Origin: Brachypodium distachyon
Taxonomy: Eukaryota > Streptophyta > Magnoliopsida > Poales > Poaceae
DNA length: 64,000 bases
Assembly (NCBI RefSeq): GCF_000005505.3
Contig: NC_016133.3
Coordinates: 32,884,737-32,948,736, forward strand
Direction of reading: 5' to 3'
The position numbers and the translations under genes are program-made. The notes under the pieces were generated by a model. That model worked only from the letters and a program-made list of their open reading frames with translations. It made no database searches and was not told the origin of the DNA. Positions 9,350 through 18,891 of this stretch are shown in pieces; the first letter of the stretch is position 1, and each line of letters begins with the position of its first letter.

Positions 9350-12300
9350 ATGGGGAAGAGCAAGAAGAGTGCGGAAGCTTGGCCGCTGTCCTTCGTGGAT
9401 CGCGAGAGGGTGGCTGGCATGCAAGAGGAAGGGTTGCTGTCCCCGCGGCCGGGGCATGTGCGTTTTCCCAGCGAGGAGGTAATCCCTCGCCCCATGCATG
9501 GAGAGCGAGTGGTGCATTACGACTTCATCACTCGCAGCTTAGCATTCCCAGTCCACCATTTCCTTCGTAGCTTGCTTTTGGCCTAGGGGCTCCAACTTCA
9601 CAATCTTTCTCCAAACTCCTACCTCCACACACGTGCTTTGTGACGCTGTGTGAATGCTTTCTTGGAATAAATCCACACCTGGGTCTCTGGAAGAGAATGT
9701 TCACGATCCAGTGCCAGGGCAAGGACGCGATTGGATGTGTGGATATCAAAACTCAGGCGGATGCCAAATTCTTCAACCTCCGAGCGAGGGAATCATCTTC
9801 TCGATGGAAATCGAGGTGGTTTTATGTCATGGATGTGCCGGCCGAAGGGCGTGGCTTCAGTCTCCCTGAATTCTCTGCGACAACTTCAGTGAAGAAGACG
9901 ACGGCCTGGAGTCATAAGTTGGGAGGAACAGAGGGCGAAGAGGCCGAGACTCTGTTGGCCCAAGTCTTGTCTCTCATGGAGACTCCTCAGCTGAAGGTGA
10001 CTGGAATTCACCTCATTTCTGCTTTTATCCAGAGAAGAATCCAGCCTCTGCAAGCTCGTGCTCTTCCCATGTGGGCATATCAGGGGGTTCGTGACCCGAC
10101 CCGGATTAGTACCGTGGAATTTCGTTCGATTGAAGTGTGTCGACGAGTTCAGCGGCTTACTGACTTGGGTGAGGCAGAGCCATGCGAGATTGAACCTCCA
10201 GTGGCTCCCTATGGACCCGACAGGCCCCGAGAAAAGCTGATCATCGAAGCTTCTAACAAACCTTGCTGTCTTTGACATGAATTATTTCTGATTGTAGCTT
10301 TGATTTCAGGGACCCGACAATGAGCCGAGCAGTGTTTCTCACCGGCAAACAAGTGCGGCAGAGAGGATGAGAACCCGCTGGTACAGACCCGACCAACAGG
10401 CTCGAGGGAGCCGAATGTCGAACCGTTGGTGTCTGTACCCACGTTCAAGAGAATCAAGTCTGATGGGCCAGTTGCGGCTCGTCGTTTGGGGCTTCTTGCT
10501 CGATTCGACCGCGCCAGGTGAATATTGTGGCAATCTTATTTCATCATTCTAGAGATTTTATTAAACCTCTAAAAAATTCTTGCTCAGCCATACCGGTGGC
10601 TTAGTCGAGGGCAAAAAGGCTCCTGAGACTCAATCGACTAGTCAGGACTCGAAAGGGTCGGACCAGCCGACTAAGGAAAAGGCAGCTCACGACGAAGGAA
10701 CCTCAGCAGCCAGTCCTTCTGAAACGAGCAGAAGGAGTCGACCAGATGAGTCGACCTTTCCTCAAGCGACGACTCCTGCACCGAGTCAGCACGTGAGGAA
10801 ATTTGTCTTTTGCTGTTATTTTTGCCTCCCGATGGGAGTGATGCTCAAGAAATAACTTGCGACTGCTATTTGTTTTTAGCCGATCATCCGCTCCATGACA
10901 ACTCTTATTAAAGAGTTTGAGGAGACGAAGGCAGAGCGGGAGCGACTTCGAGCAGAGCTGGATCAGTGTCGTCAAGAGCTGCAGGAAGCAGCCGTCGAAA
11001 AGAGTCGCCTCCAGCAACGTATAGACTCCCGTATTTCCGCGGAGAAAGAGCGGGAAAAGATTTGGATCGAGCGACTCGAAAATGCTACTCGCTCTGTTGC
11101 TGGTGAGCGTTTGAGTCTGTCACCCAGGTGGCTTTACCTTCTAGTGTAAAGTTTGACCGTTGCTCTATTCTTTTGCAGGAGTCCTTGATGCCTCTGCTGA
11201 GGTTCAATTCAATGAGAAAAGCCAGAGCTTCAATGAGGCTCTAGAAAATGTCGAAGTTATCAACGCCGAAGCCAAGGGCAAGCTCCAGCAGGTGACGAAG
11301 ATTCTGACCACCGTAATCAGGAAGATGTCTCTTGATGGGTCAGTGCCGAAGTCGCTGAATGGGCTCATTGACTTCTTTGCTGCAAGTCAAGACCCGATAG
11401 AGACGACCGACGCTGAATTATTCTTGACGATTGCTCTTGCGCATGGCGTTGAGGAAGACAGTCTCCGTCGAGTAGCCTCTCAATCGACTCGATCGAGAGT
11501 AGGCAACAGGGTCAGCCTAGGGCCCTTTATGGGAAAAGGCAAAGAGCTGGCTGAGGTCTCGTTGCGGCAACCTCATAGATCAATCGATGAGATAAACCTA
11601 GCTTCATTCGGCGGCCCAGAGGCGGGCGATCTTTCACTAGATATATTTGTTTCTCTTTCTCCTTTGTGAATCTTCTTCTTCTGTTCTTTAGCTTTGTAAA
11701 GAACTGCTCTAGCTGAGCCTTTTTTGGAAAGAAATCCAAGATCTTTATTTCCACCCCTGAAGGAGTTTATTAGGGTAAATGTTGAGGTAACTTGAGTCTT
11801 TTTTCGTGCAGACGGAAAAAGGATAATCACGTCACTCGATTCCAGCTGCAGAGGCAACCTCTCGCAATGATGCTCCAGCCAACCCTAGCGGAAAGGGTCA
11901 GGCTGAGACTACTCTGTCCCCAGAGCAGTTACAAGAAGTTGAGGCTCGGCTTGCTAAGCTGAAGTGTGACACGCTGGGTGACGCTCAAAGTAGCAAGTCT
12001 AGCCTGAAAGCTGCGACCAACCGGGAAGAGTTTGTCTTTGGAGAGCTTCGTAACCTGAGCGGTGAAATCCAAGGTATAGGATCGCAAGACTTTGCCTTCA
12101 GTGTAGGTTTGCAAAGTAATCTTGTAGTCTTCTGTGCAGCTGTTCGCTTTGACTTTGATGATGAAAAGGCCAGAGTGAACAATTCAAGCTCGTCAAGCTC
12201 ATGACCCATCACCCTTTTGGCTGGATTAGTCGAGGAGCTACGACTTGATGCTGTTGATCGAGTGGATCAAATAGGTCAAAAGGTACTTCACCTCCTGCCG

Positions 12301-12568
12301 TGACATGCTAGCTTCGACTCATCGGACCTTATGGCCACGGGAGAAAGTTCCTCTTAAACTGGGCAGCCTGATGGTGAAGTTTCACGGCAAGGAAAAGATG
12401 AAGGAATTGGTTCGACTCCAGCTGGTGAAGGGTGCCCAGATTGCCCTCGCATTTGTGCGAGTCAACTGCCCAGAGTTGGATTTTTGGCGAGTTGCTACAC
12501 TGCCAGCTACTCTCACCCAGGGTATAAAGTCATCCTGGAGGCTGGGCAGGCGGCGGCGCTGCAGATGA
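9350..12568 (+). pseudogene. Antisense accessory ORF (aORF) of element V, decayed
   Basis: Plus-strand gene opposite to element V, between pol and the 3' LTR as in Tat-lineage elements. It starts MGKSKKSAEAW at 9350. The next part has the 'gypsy-type transposase' domain (PF04195) pattern: LRSLLLA, stop TAG at 9584, GLQLHNLSPNSYLHT, then after a frameshift near 9630 FVTLCECFLGINPHLGLWKRMF. It continues open to about 10275. Later exons are separated by intron-like gaps. One at 10895-11110 is strongly coiled-coil (EETKAERERLRAELDQC). Another open part is 11160-11669, and a C-terminal piece near 12305-12540 reads ALAFVRVNCPELDFW. The function of this family is unknown; the coiled coil suggests self-association. 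At least one stop and one frameshift make it a pseudogene. Confidence 0.7.
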
Positions 12569-12694
12569 TCCGGTAGTGGGAAGTAGCCGAGGAGGAGACC
12601 ATACCTCGTAGTCAATAGTCATGTAGTTCTTCTTTTTTGTAAATAATATTCTATCAGGTGCGCGGTTAGCGCTCCCGGTGGGAGTAGCCCCCGA
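12569..12694 (-). other. Element V internal sequence up to the CACTA insertion
   Basis: Short non-coding tail after the accessory ORF. Element V's pol, expected further right, does not follow because the CACTA terminus begins at 12695; the rest should lie beyond the CACTA's other end. Confidence 0.5.
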
Positions 12695-12706
12695 CACTAC
12701 AAGAAA
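12695..12706 (+). repeat. CACTA left terminal inverted repeat
   Basis: CACTACAAGAAA is the canonical start of grass CACTA elements. It is preceded by 'cga' (12692-12694), a candidate 3-bp target duplication whose partner is outside the window. Confidence 0.85.
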
Positions 12707-12857
12707 TATCATATTCAGTGACGGGTAGCCCCATGACAAAATTGCAATCCATCACAGAAAATCTTTTTTTGGTGACGGCATAGGGTTGCCCGTCACCTAA
12801 GATTGCTAATGCATGACGGAATCGATTTTCGTCATTGCAAACCGTGGCTGATTATAA

Positions 12858-13017
12858 GCATGATGGAATTTAGAGCATGGTACATTCAACCGTCACCTAA
12901 ATCAATAGAAATAAGCTTGAAAAATGAAAAAAAATTGCATGATGGAATTTAGAGCATGGTACATTCAAACGTCAGCTAAATCAATAGAAATAAGCTTGAA
13001 AAATGAACAAAAAAATT
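12858..13017. repeat. CACTA subterminal tandem repeat, two copies of about 80 bp
   Basis: Two near-identical direct copies starting gcatgatggaatttagagc at 12858 and 12937, each with ccgtcacctaaa/acgtcagctaaa and ending in an A run. In CACTA elements, subterminal repeats bind the element's own regulatory protein; the recurring gtgacgg/cgtcac words here are candidates for such sites. Confidence 0.75.
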
Positions 13018-13124
13018 GCCTTGCCGTAGGGATCGTAGCGTATTGTTGCTTTGTAAGGAAAGTTTAGTTCTTTTGTATGTACCACGTCAATAGAAATAAA
13101 CTTGAGAATGAAGGAAAAATTGAG

Positions 13125-13192
13125 TTGAAGTGGGATTTGAACCCAGGAAGTAGGAAGAGTTTAAAGGTGGCTTGCCACTAGGCTAGTGTTCC
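13125..13192 (-). repeat. tRNA-derived SINE-like fragment (A box and B box)
   Basis: On the minus strand TAGCCTAGTGG (13185-13175) fits the pol III A box and GGTTCAAATCC (13143-13133) fits the B box, in the right order and about 31 bp apart. The surrounding CCTGGGTTCAAATCCCA resembles the T-arm of plant Au-type SINEs. It is not a full tRNA: no acceptor stem pairing is apparent. Confidence 0.5.
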
Positions 13193-14472
13193 TTTGTTGC
13201 ATTGTATGGGAGTTTAGTTATTTTGTATATACGAAGGCTGACAATTTCGTAACGGCCCCCACCCACTCCATTTACTTGCCCCACCCACCTCTCTCCATTC
13301 CTCTCTCGGTGAGTTCTCGCCGAAACGAAGCCGCGCTGTCGCTCTCGCGCTGCCGTCGCCCAAATTTAGCCGACGCCACCGTGCGCGGGAGAGGGAGGAG
13401 AGCAAGATCCGCGCGCTCGCCGTCACTCAATCCCCCGCCCCCGCCCCCGCTCCTCCTCCTCCTCCGGCCCCCTCCGTCCCGCACTGGTCCGATGGTCTCC
13501 TCCTCCCGGCACTGATCCGACGGCCACCTCCGCCCCCATTCCGACGGCGGGCTCGAGATCGTAGCCAGCTCCATCCTCTCCCCTCCATCCGCTGGCCGGT
13601 AAGGTATGGTTTCCTATTTTGACTAGTTTAGAATGATTTTTTAGAGTACTAGTGAGTATGCACGTGCACGACGTCCTAGATTTAAAGTACTTTCTGAATG
13701 AAGTTTCAAGAAGAATATATACATATATGATGTTAGTAAATCTAGTGGATCATGAAATTGACAAAGCACCAGAAAAAAATCCAATCCCGGTTCATATAAA
13801 ATATTGAGGTACTTATTATGCAACCAATTTCAACATTTCTACAACACTGATATTATTTGGCACAATCTATCTAAAACTATTTTGACCGGTATGGTTTTCC
13901 TATTTTGAATGGTTTAGAATGATTTTTTTTAGAGTATTTGTAATTTTTTAGTGCTATGTACTTAGTGCAATAAAAGTTGCTTGTACGGTAATTCTACTTG
14001 TTGCACTTTTTTGGTGATATGCTCTGTTCCGTGAAGCATGTGGTTCACTGGCGGAACCAGGATTTTTGTATGACCGGGGCTAAATTTTCACGGCAAAAAA
14101 TCAAAATTATTATACCGAAATGCATATACTTTGATATGAACTACTTTTATGTTTTGCTACACTTAGAAGTAGATGGCCTGGATGCTAGTAGTAGCCCTTG
14201 TCAATCAGGAGAAGAATCCAGGCTATTTTTTCCAGTACTTATATAGTTATGTAGCTATGTAGTTATGCAATCTCATTGGAAAGGATCTAAGCCTTCCCAA
14301 GAATGTGACCATAATGCGAAACTTTGCAGTAAGCACATACACCAGCTACTGTTAGCTATGTTCCATGGAGGTGCAATTCTGTTTTTTTTTACGGTCACCA
14401 TTCAAGTTGGGTTGTAGCTATGACCCCTCTTCTCTTGTTGTAATCAGGGTTTCTCAACAAGCACCTGAAGAG
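13193..14472 (+). other. 5' leader and introns of the CACTA B3-like gene
   Basis: Starts with a pyrimidine/CG-rich block (13250-13600) typical of a grass 5' UTR, ending in a plausible donor (ctggccggtaaggt near 13598). AT-rich intron-like sequence follows up to the exon with the first suitable ATG at 14473. I see no other coding exon here, but a short upstream exon could be missed. Confidence 0.45.
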
Positions 14473-15668
14473 ATGGAGGTTCAGGTTAGTTCTTTATTAG
14501 TATTATACATATGAAGCTGAACTTGATGTGGGTAGGAATGGAGGTTCAGGTTAGCTATTTATTAGTTATATATTAATCCCTTTTTCTGGTGATGCAAGGG
14601 CTCGTGCGGTGTGTGTGGGAAGCCAAGCGGACCATGTATCATCAAGCCAAGAGAAAAGAGCTTCTTTTGCATCCATCTGACGGAACATTTTGAGGACCAT
14701 GTGGTACAATTCATTTCTGTTTCTGCTAGTTTTTTTACACAGCATTAAATAAGTTTTTATTTGGGAGTAAGAGTTAATCAGTTTCCATTTTGGTTTTTGT
14801 TAATGTTAATGTTCGTTTTTGTATGCATAAGCAGATCATTCAGTGCTATATCCGTGAGCAGTTCAACAATTGGACCTCCAACATCGTATCTTTGCTGGAT
14901 AAGGAATGGTTTATGTACACTGTGCAAGTTCAAGTCACTCCCAATGTCACTTTCTTAAATGGGAAGAAGTGGCAAGACTTTGTCACTGATCATGGTCTTG
15001 CTCTGGGAGATACTCTGACAATCAAGTTTCCGAAGAACCAAGACGAAAGCATCTTCATAACTGACTTCATAGACAGCAAGGGACACCGCAAGGAATGACT
15101 TGATAAGACAGGTTCGATTAATTGTTCTTTGGTTTTATCTTTTATAATTTCAATTGTTGAATTTTTTAAATTGTTATTTTAACCTTCAGTCTCTTTTTTT
15201 TTGTTTGCAGTCTCTCATGCAGCTTTCAACGCTGATGTTGATTACAAGCTTGCATATGTTTGCTACACAAAGGGCATCTCTCTTTCTGATGTTGAGAAAG
15301 AGAATCTGCTCAAACACATCGATAACTGTGGGTTTGGGGCATCATCATATTTCGTGCACCGTATAACCAACACCAATAAGAAGGAGGGCTTGGTAAGTTA
15401 TGCCATACTCTTTTTAAATGCAAATCACATCTGCTTGTGTTATAACGAGTATTTTATTTAAGAAATTTCCAAAAGCCATCACATCTGCTCTTAGGCCACA
15501 AATCAGAGGCGAAATGATTGTGTTGACACTGATGGGCGTATGGCAACAACAGGATGCACTTTGTGGACAGAGTTTGTTCCAAAAGCCAAGTTCAAGACAA
15601 ACGAGCTCGTTTCATTCATCATCTACAAGGAATCAGCACGCATAGTCGTCAGCGGCGAGAAGCTATAA
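14473..15668 (+). pseudogene. B3-like DNA-binding protein gene inside the CACTA element
   Basis: Five exons join with GT-AG borders and matching phases: 14473-14484, 14599-14703, 14835-15111, 15211-15392, 15495-15668. The product begins MEVQGSCGVCGKPSG. It has a first B3-like half with FLNGKKWQDFVTDHGLALGD (around 14956-15015), the pattern of the B3 fold's tryptophan-phenylalanine-GD strand. A second half contains VDYKLAYVCYTKG and ends with CTLWTEFVPKAKFKTNELVSF. The only fault seen is one in-frame TGA at 15096-15098, between the two halves; without it the frame is open to TAA at 15666. An alternative is that the gene ends at that TGA and the second half is a separate product. B3 domains are plant transcription-factor DNA-binding folds. 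Here it may be a captured host gene or a CACTA regulatory protein. Retrotransposon T sits 3 bp after the stop codon. Confidence 0.6.
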
Positions 15669-15671
15669 GAT

Positions 15672-16366
15672 TGTCGGAGCACGTGACTCCGGCACCAAGG
15701 ATGCCGAGCACCCCCTTTTTGGTTCGGTGGAGGGCGAGGCGATTGCCCCGGCGATCGCCGGTGTGACGAAAGACACGAAGTGTCGACGCGTGAGTTTACC
15801 CAGGTTCGGGCCACACGGAGGTGTAACACCCTACGTCCTGCTTGGAGTTGTATTCACGAAAAATGTGTGTGTCTACAGGGTGCCCCGGGAGGTTCCCGGG
15901 GGGGGGGGGGGGCTACTCGCTCTCCTTAGAGAGTTTTCTGTGTACAGGAGCGATGCTCCTTGCTACTACTGACTATGCCTCTAACTAGGATTGGAACCCT
16001 TTGACCGGTGGCATTGGTCCTCCTTTTATAAACAAGGGGATACCACATGTGCCGATGCATGCAGCGTGACACATCTCCTACACGCGTGTCATCGCCACAG
16101 GAATTACACTACTGTTGATCCACGCTGGGCACCATGCAGCGCCCAGGCCACTGTACACGGTAGAAAAAATGTATTCTAGGATAGTTGCCCTAGCCTTGCT
16201 GAGCAAGGCTAGCTCTGCCGATGTGACTCCTGTCGGTGCATTAAATGCAGTGCGTCCCGGCCCTTGGCTTTGTCTTCACCAACGACCGTCTCCTTGGGGC
16301 AGGCTTCCCGGGCCTATCGTTCTCGGGAGGCCAACCTGGCGGGGCTTTGTCACTAGCGACCCACGC
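15672..16366 (-). repeat. 3' LTR fragment of element T
   Basis: Same sequence as the right LTR 33202-34106, starting tgtcggagcacg. It lacks 173 bp that the right LTR has at 33785-33957, with gtcc at both edges. It stops at 16366 in 'acccacgc', where a Tekay-like LTR begins; the missing end ('gtcccgtatcag...') does not occur to the right. It has a TATA box (TATAAAAGG, minus) near 16021-16030. Confidence 0.85.
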
Positions 16367-18123
16367 TGTAACATCCCAAAATTCCAAAACCTTTCATATG
16401 CATTGCACTCATGAGCATCATGCCACAATTGCATTTTGAAATCAGATTTGAATTCCAAAAAGGTTTTTATTTCATTTTAAACCCCAGGGTTTCACCCATT
16501 TAAACTTTAGATCTTTAAACCAATAGGGTTTGACTATAAAAGGGGTTTATTGCATAAATAAGTTTCCCCATAATTTTTGAGTATTTATTGGAGTTGAAAA
16601 ACTATTTTATTTAAATAGTTATATAGCCCTAAAGGCATTTATGAGGCAAATGTATTTTTATATATTTTATTTGGAAGGAAAAATACTTATATCTTTTAAA
16701 CCACCGGGCCAAAATTAATGAATTTTACCTTTCTGGAAAGCTCTTTAACCTGTAGAATCTTTTGGCACTGTTTAAATTTAAATTTGAATATTTGAATCAC
16801 AGTCAATTTACAGAAAGGCCTTTTATGCCATTTAATTCATAACTAATTAATTAGAGATCATTTTTAAGTGAAACCAGTGCCCAAAATTTTGTATTGATGT
16901 CCTCTGTCCATTGGGACAGAGAGATAAATTTTTTGAATTAAATTATTTGGCTGATGCCACTAAAACCTTAATTTAGGGTTTTAATCAAATGTTTTTGCTT
17001 TTGGTTTAAACCTAATGCATTAATTTTAAATTGCCAATGCTTTGGACCAGTTGATCACCCGAATAAAATAAACCAATTCATGTCACATGTTGCATTGCAT
17101 CATAGCATATCTTATTTTGTCGTGATGTGAATTGTGTGTTTATGTATGTGTATGTTGTTTGTTTCGTATAGTTTTCTCGGAGAACGAACCTTGCGATTGC
17201 GACGAGTGTTTGAACTACAACTGCTACCAAGGCAAGTTCACTTTGATCATTACCCTATTATTGTTTGTTTTTAAAATACTTATGCATTAGTGTTGCTTGT
17301 AGAAATGCATTGATAGGATTATTACTCCTACTTATGCTAGCTATGATTGACCTACTAGCTATAGGGTTACCTTTGCCATGAAACCTCCACCAATAGCCAT
17401 CGTGATTAGCATTGCTTAGCCATGCTATGTTAGTAAACGTGGGAGGGAATTTCAATCACTGTGAAATGATGATGTGGAGTAATTTTGGAAACTTGGCAAA
17501 ACAACCCTAACGAACCATCCTGGGTGGACTGCTTTGAGGATTCGAGATGTTATGCGACGTCAGGTCCATTTCTATGGGTCCCTCTGAGTCGAGTCCCCGT
17601 TGATTCGGGGGCGGATCGTGCATGGACGTCTCCCCATGGATTCGGGGAGCGCTTGCGTCGCAAATGTGGAATGCCACTCGGGGTATCCAGAGACTGGACT
17701 AGTTTTCCTGTGTAGTAGCTTCCAGTACAACCACATGGTAATATGGGCTCTACCAGGATGGATGTAAGAAATATGAACCCGGATCCGAGGATGACATCGG
17801 TATGTAGCCGTGTATGTGGGAGCGCGTCCCTCAGGCGGTCTGGGGGATTATGTTCTGAAAATTTATGTAATCGATGCCGTTGCTACTCTACCCTGAGGAC
17901 AGCAAGGGATTAACACGTCGATTTCTTGTGGGTAAAGTGTACCACCTCTCGAGAGTGTCAAACTAAGTACTTAGCCGTGTCCCCGGTTATGGACAATTAT
18001 GAGCGATTAGATTTGGAGGCTGTAAGGAAGGTCTCACTCATTCCAATTTCTAAATAAAATGAATGGTTTGAACTTGGGTTTAGGAACATTGAGATCGAAC
18101 CCTGTACGGGGGCGGTCGCTTCA
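16367..18123 (+). repeat. Tekay/Del-like LTR, TGTAACATCCC start
   Basis: Begins TGTAACATCCCAAAATTCC and ends ...GGTCGCTTCA, two bases before a PBS (TGGTATCAGAAC). The same LTR family forms the solo LTR at 37882-41123 in opposite orientation, which is longer because of extra internal blocks. The start and the initiator-Met-type PBS fit Tekay/Del chromoviruses. This LTR interrupts T's 3' LTR. Confidence 0.8.
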
Positions 18124-18125
18124 GA

Positions 18126-18137
18126 TGGTATCAGAAC
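18126..18137 (+). promoter_or_regulatory. Primer binding site (initiator Met tRNA type)
   Basis: TGGTATCAGAAC, two bases after the LTR end, differs by one base from TGGTATCAGAGC, complementary to the 3' end of plant initiator methionine tRNA. Confidence 0.8.
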
Positions 18138-18218
18138 AATGTGTTGCCTGTAGGAACGTGACCCTAGCTTGGATTAGAATAAGACCAAACCTTAGGATTA
18201 TTTCTTATCCCTATCTGA

Positions 18219-18261
<43 letters not shown>

Positions 18262-18740
18262 TTTATTCCTTATCCCTATCCGTCTAACCCATTGCATTTA
18301 CATCTTACATATGCTGACATGTTTGTTGTTTTATTACTACATATACACTAAATACTATGCCATTGTACCACAGATGCATATTTTATTTTATTTTATTTTG
18401 CCATCCACCACTATAATCATGTTGTCATGTTATACACATATTATCATGCATCCAATTTTATATTTGCAATTCCACATTTAATTATAATTCTTGTCATTTT
18501 ATCCACCCTTCTACCTTCATCTTTTATTTTACATGCATTCGACCTTTTGATCATGTCACTAATACTTCCTTATCTTTCCTTCTTTGTTTTCTATAGATGG
18601 AAAGCCCACCACCACCCTTTGGCAACGTACCGCCGTTTACCCGCATCTACTACCCCTCCATCGACGACGAGCAGTTGTTCAGTGCCCCTTTGGCGGCACT
18701 ATGTGCATTCCTCGACCTGCCACCTCCCAGGTTCAGAGGC
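18138..18740 (+). other. Leader and start of a truncated Tekay-like internal region
   Basis: AT-rich leader with a (TA)n microsatellite at about 18222-18261. A short open stretch starts at 18598 (MESPPPPFGNVPPF) but loses identity at about 18741, where sequence of another element's LTR begins. The rest of this element, including its 3' LTR, is missing. Whether the open stretch is the gag start cannot be told from so little. Confidence 0.5.
18222..18261. repeat. (TA)n microsatellite
   Basis: About 19-20 uninterrupted TA dinucleotides in the leader of the Tekay-like element. Confidence 0.95.
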
Positions 18741-18891
18741 CGAATATTCCCCGAAGCCCCGCTAGCCGGAAAGGGCTGGTGGCTTGCCGGGCTGCTTGTA
18801 GCCGCTGCCCGGGATGGAACCTTCCCGGAAACTCGGGGACGGGGCTCACGCATTGCGCAGCGGTGGTACCTCGGGTGCCACTGGTGTGACA
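18741..18891 (-). repeat. 3' LTR stub of element Q
   Basis: Matches the terminal about 160 bp of LTR M (48091-48251), ending gtgccactggtgtgaca at 18891. It is cut on the left at about 18741. On the right the aORF resumes at a point about 220 codons into the intact aORF, so the PPT and aORF start are deleted. Confidence 0.8.

Noticed and set aside
13125..13192. Possible complete tRNA gene
   Set aside because: A-box and B-box matches only; no acceptor or anticodon stem pairing found, so SINE-like at best.
18059..18481. 140-codon ORF with IYIYIY run
   Set aside because: Produced by the (TA)n microsatellite in a retrotransposon leader.
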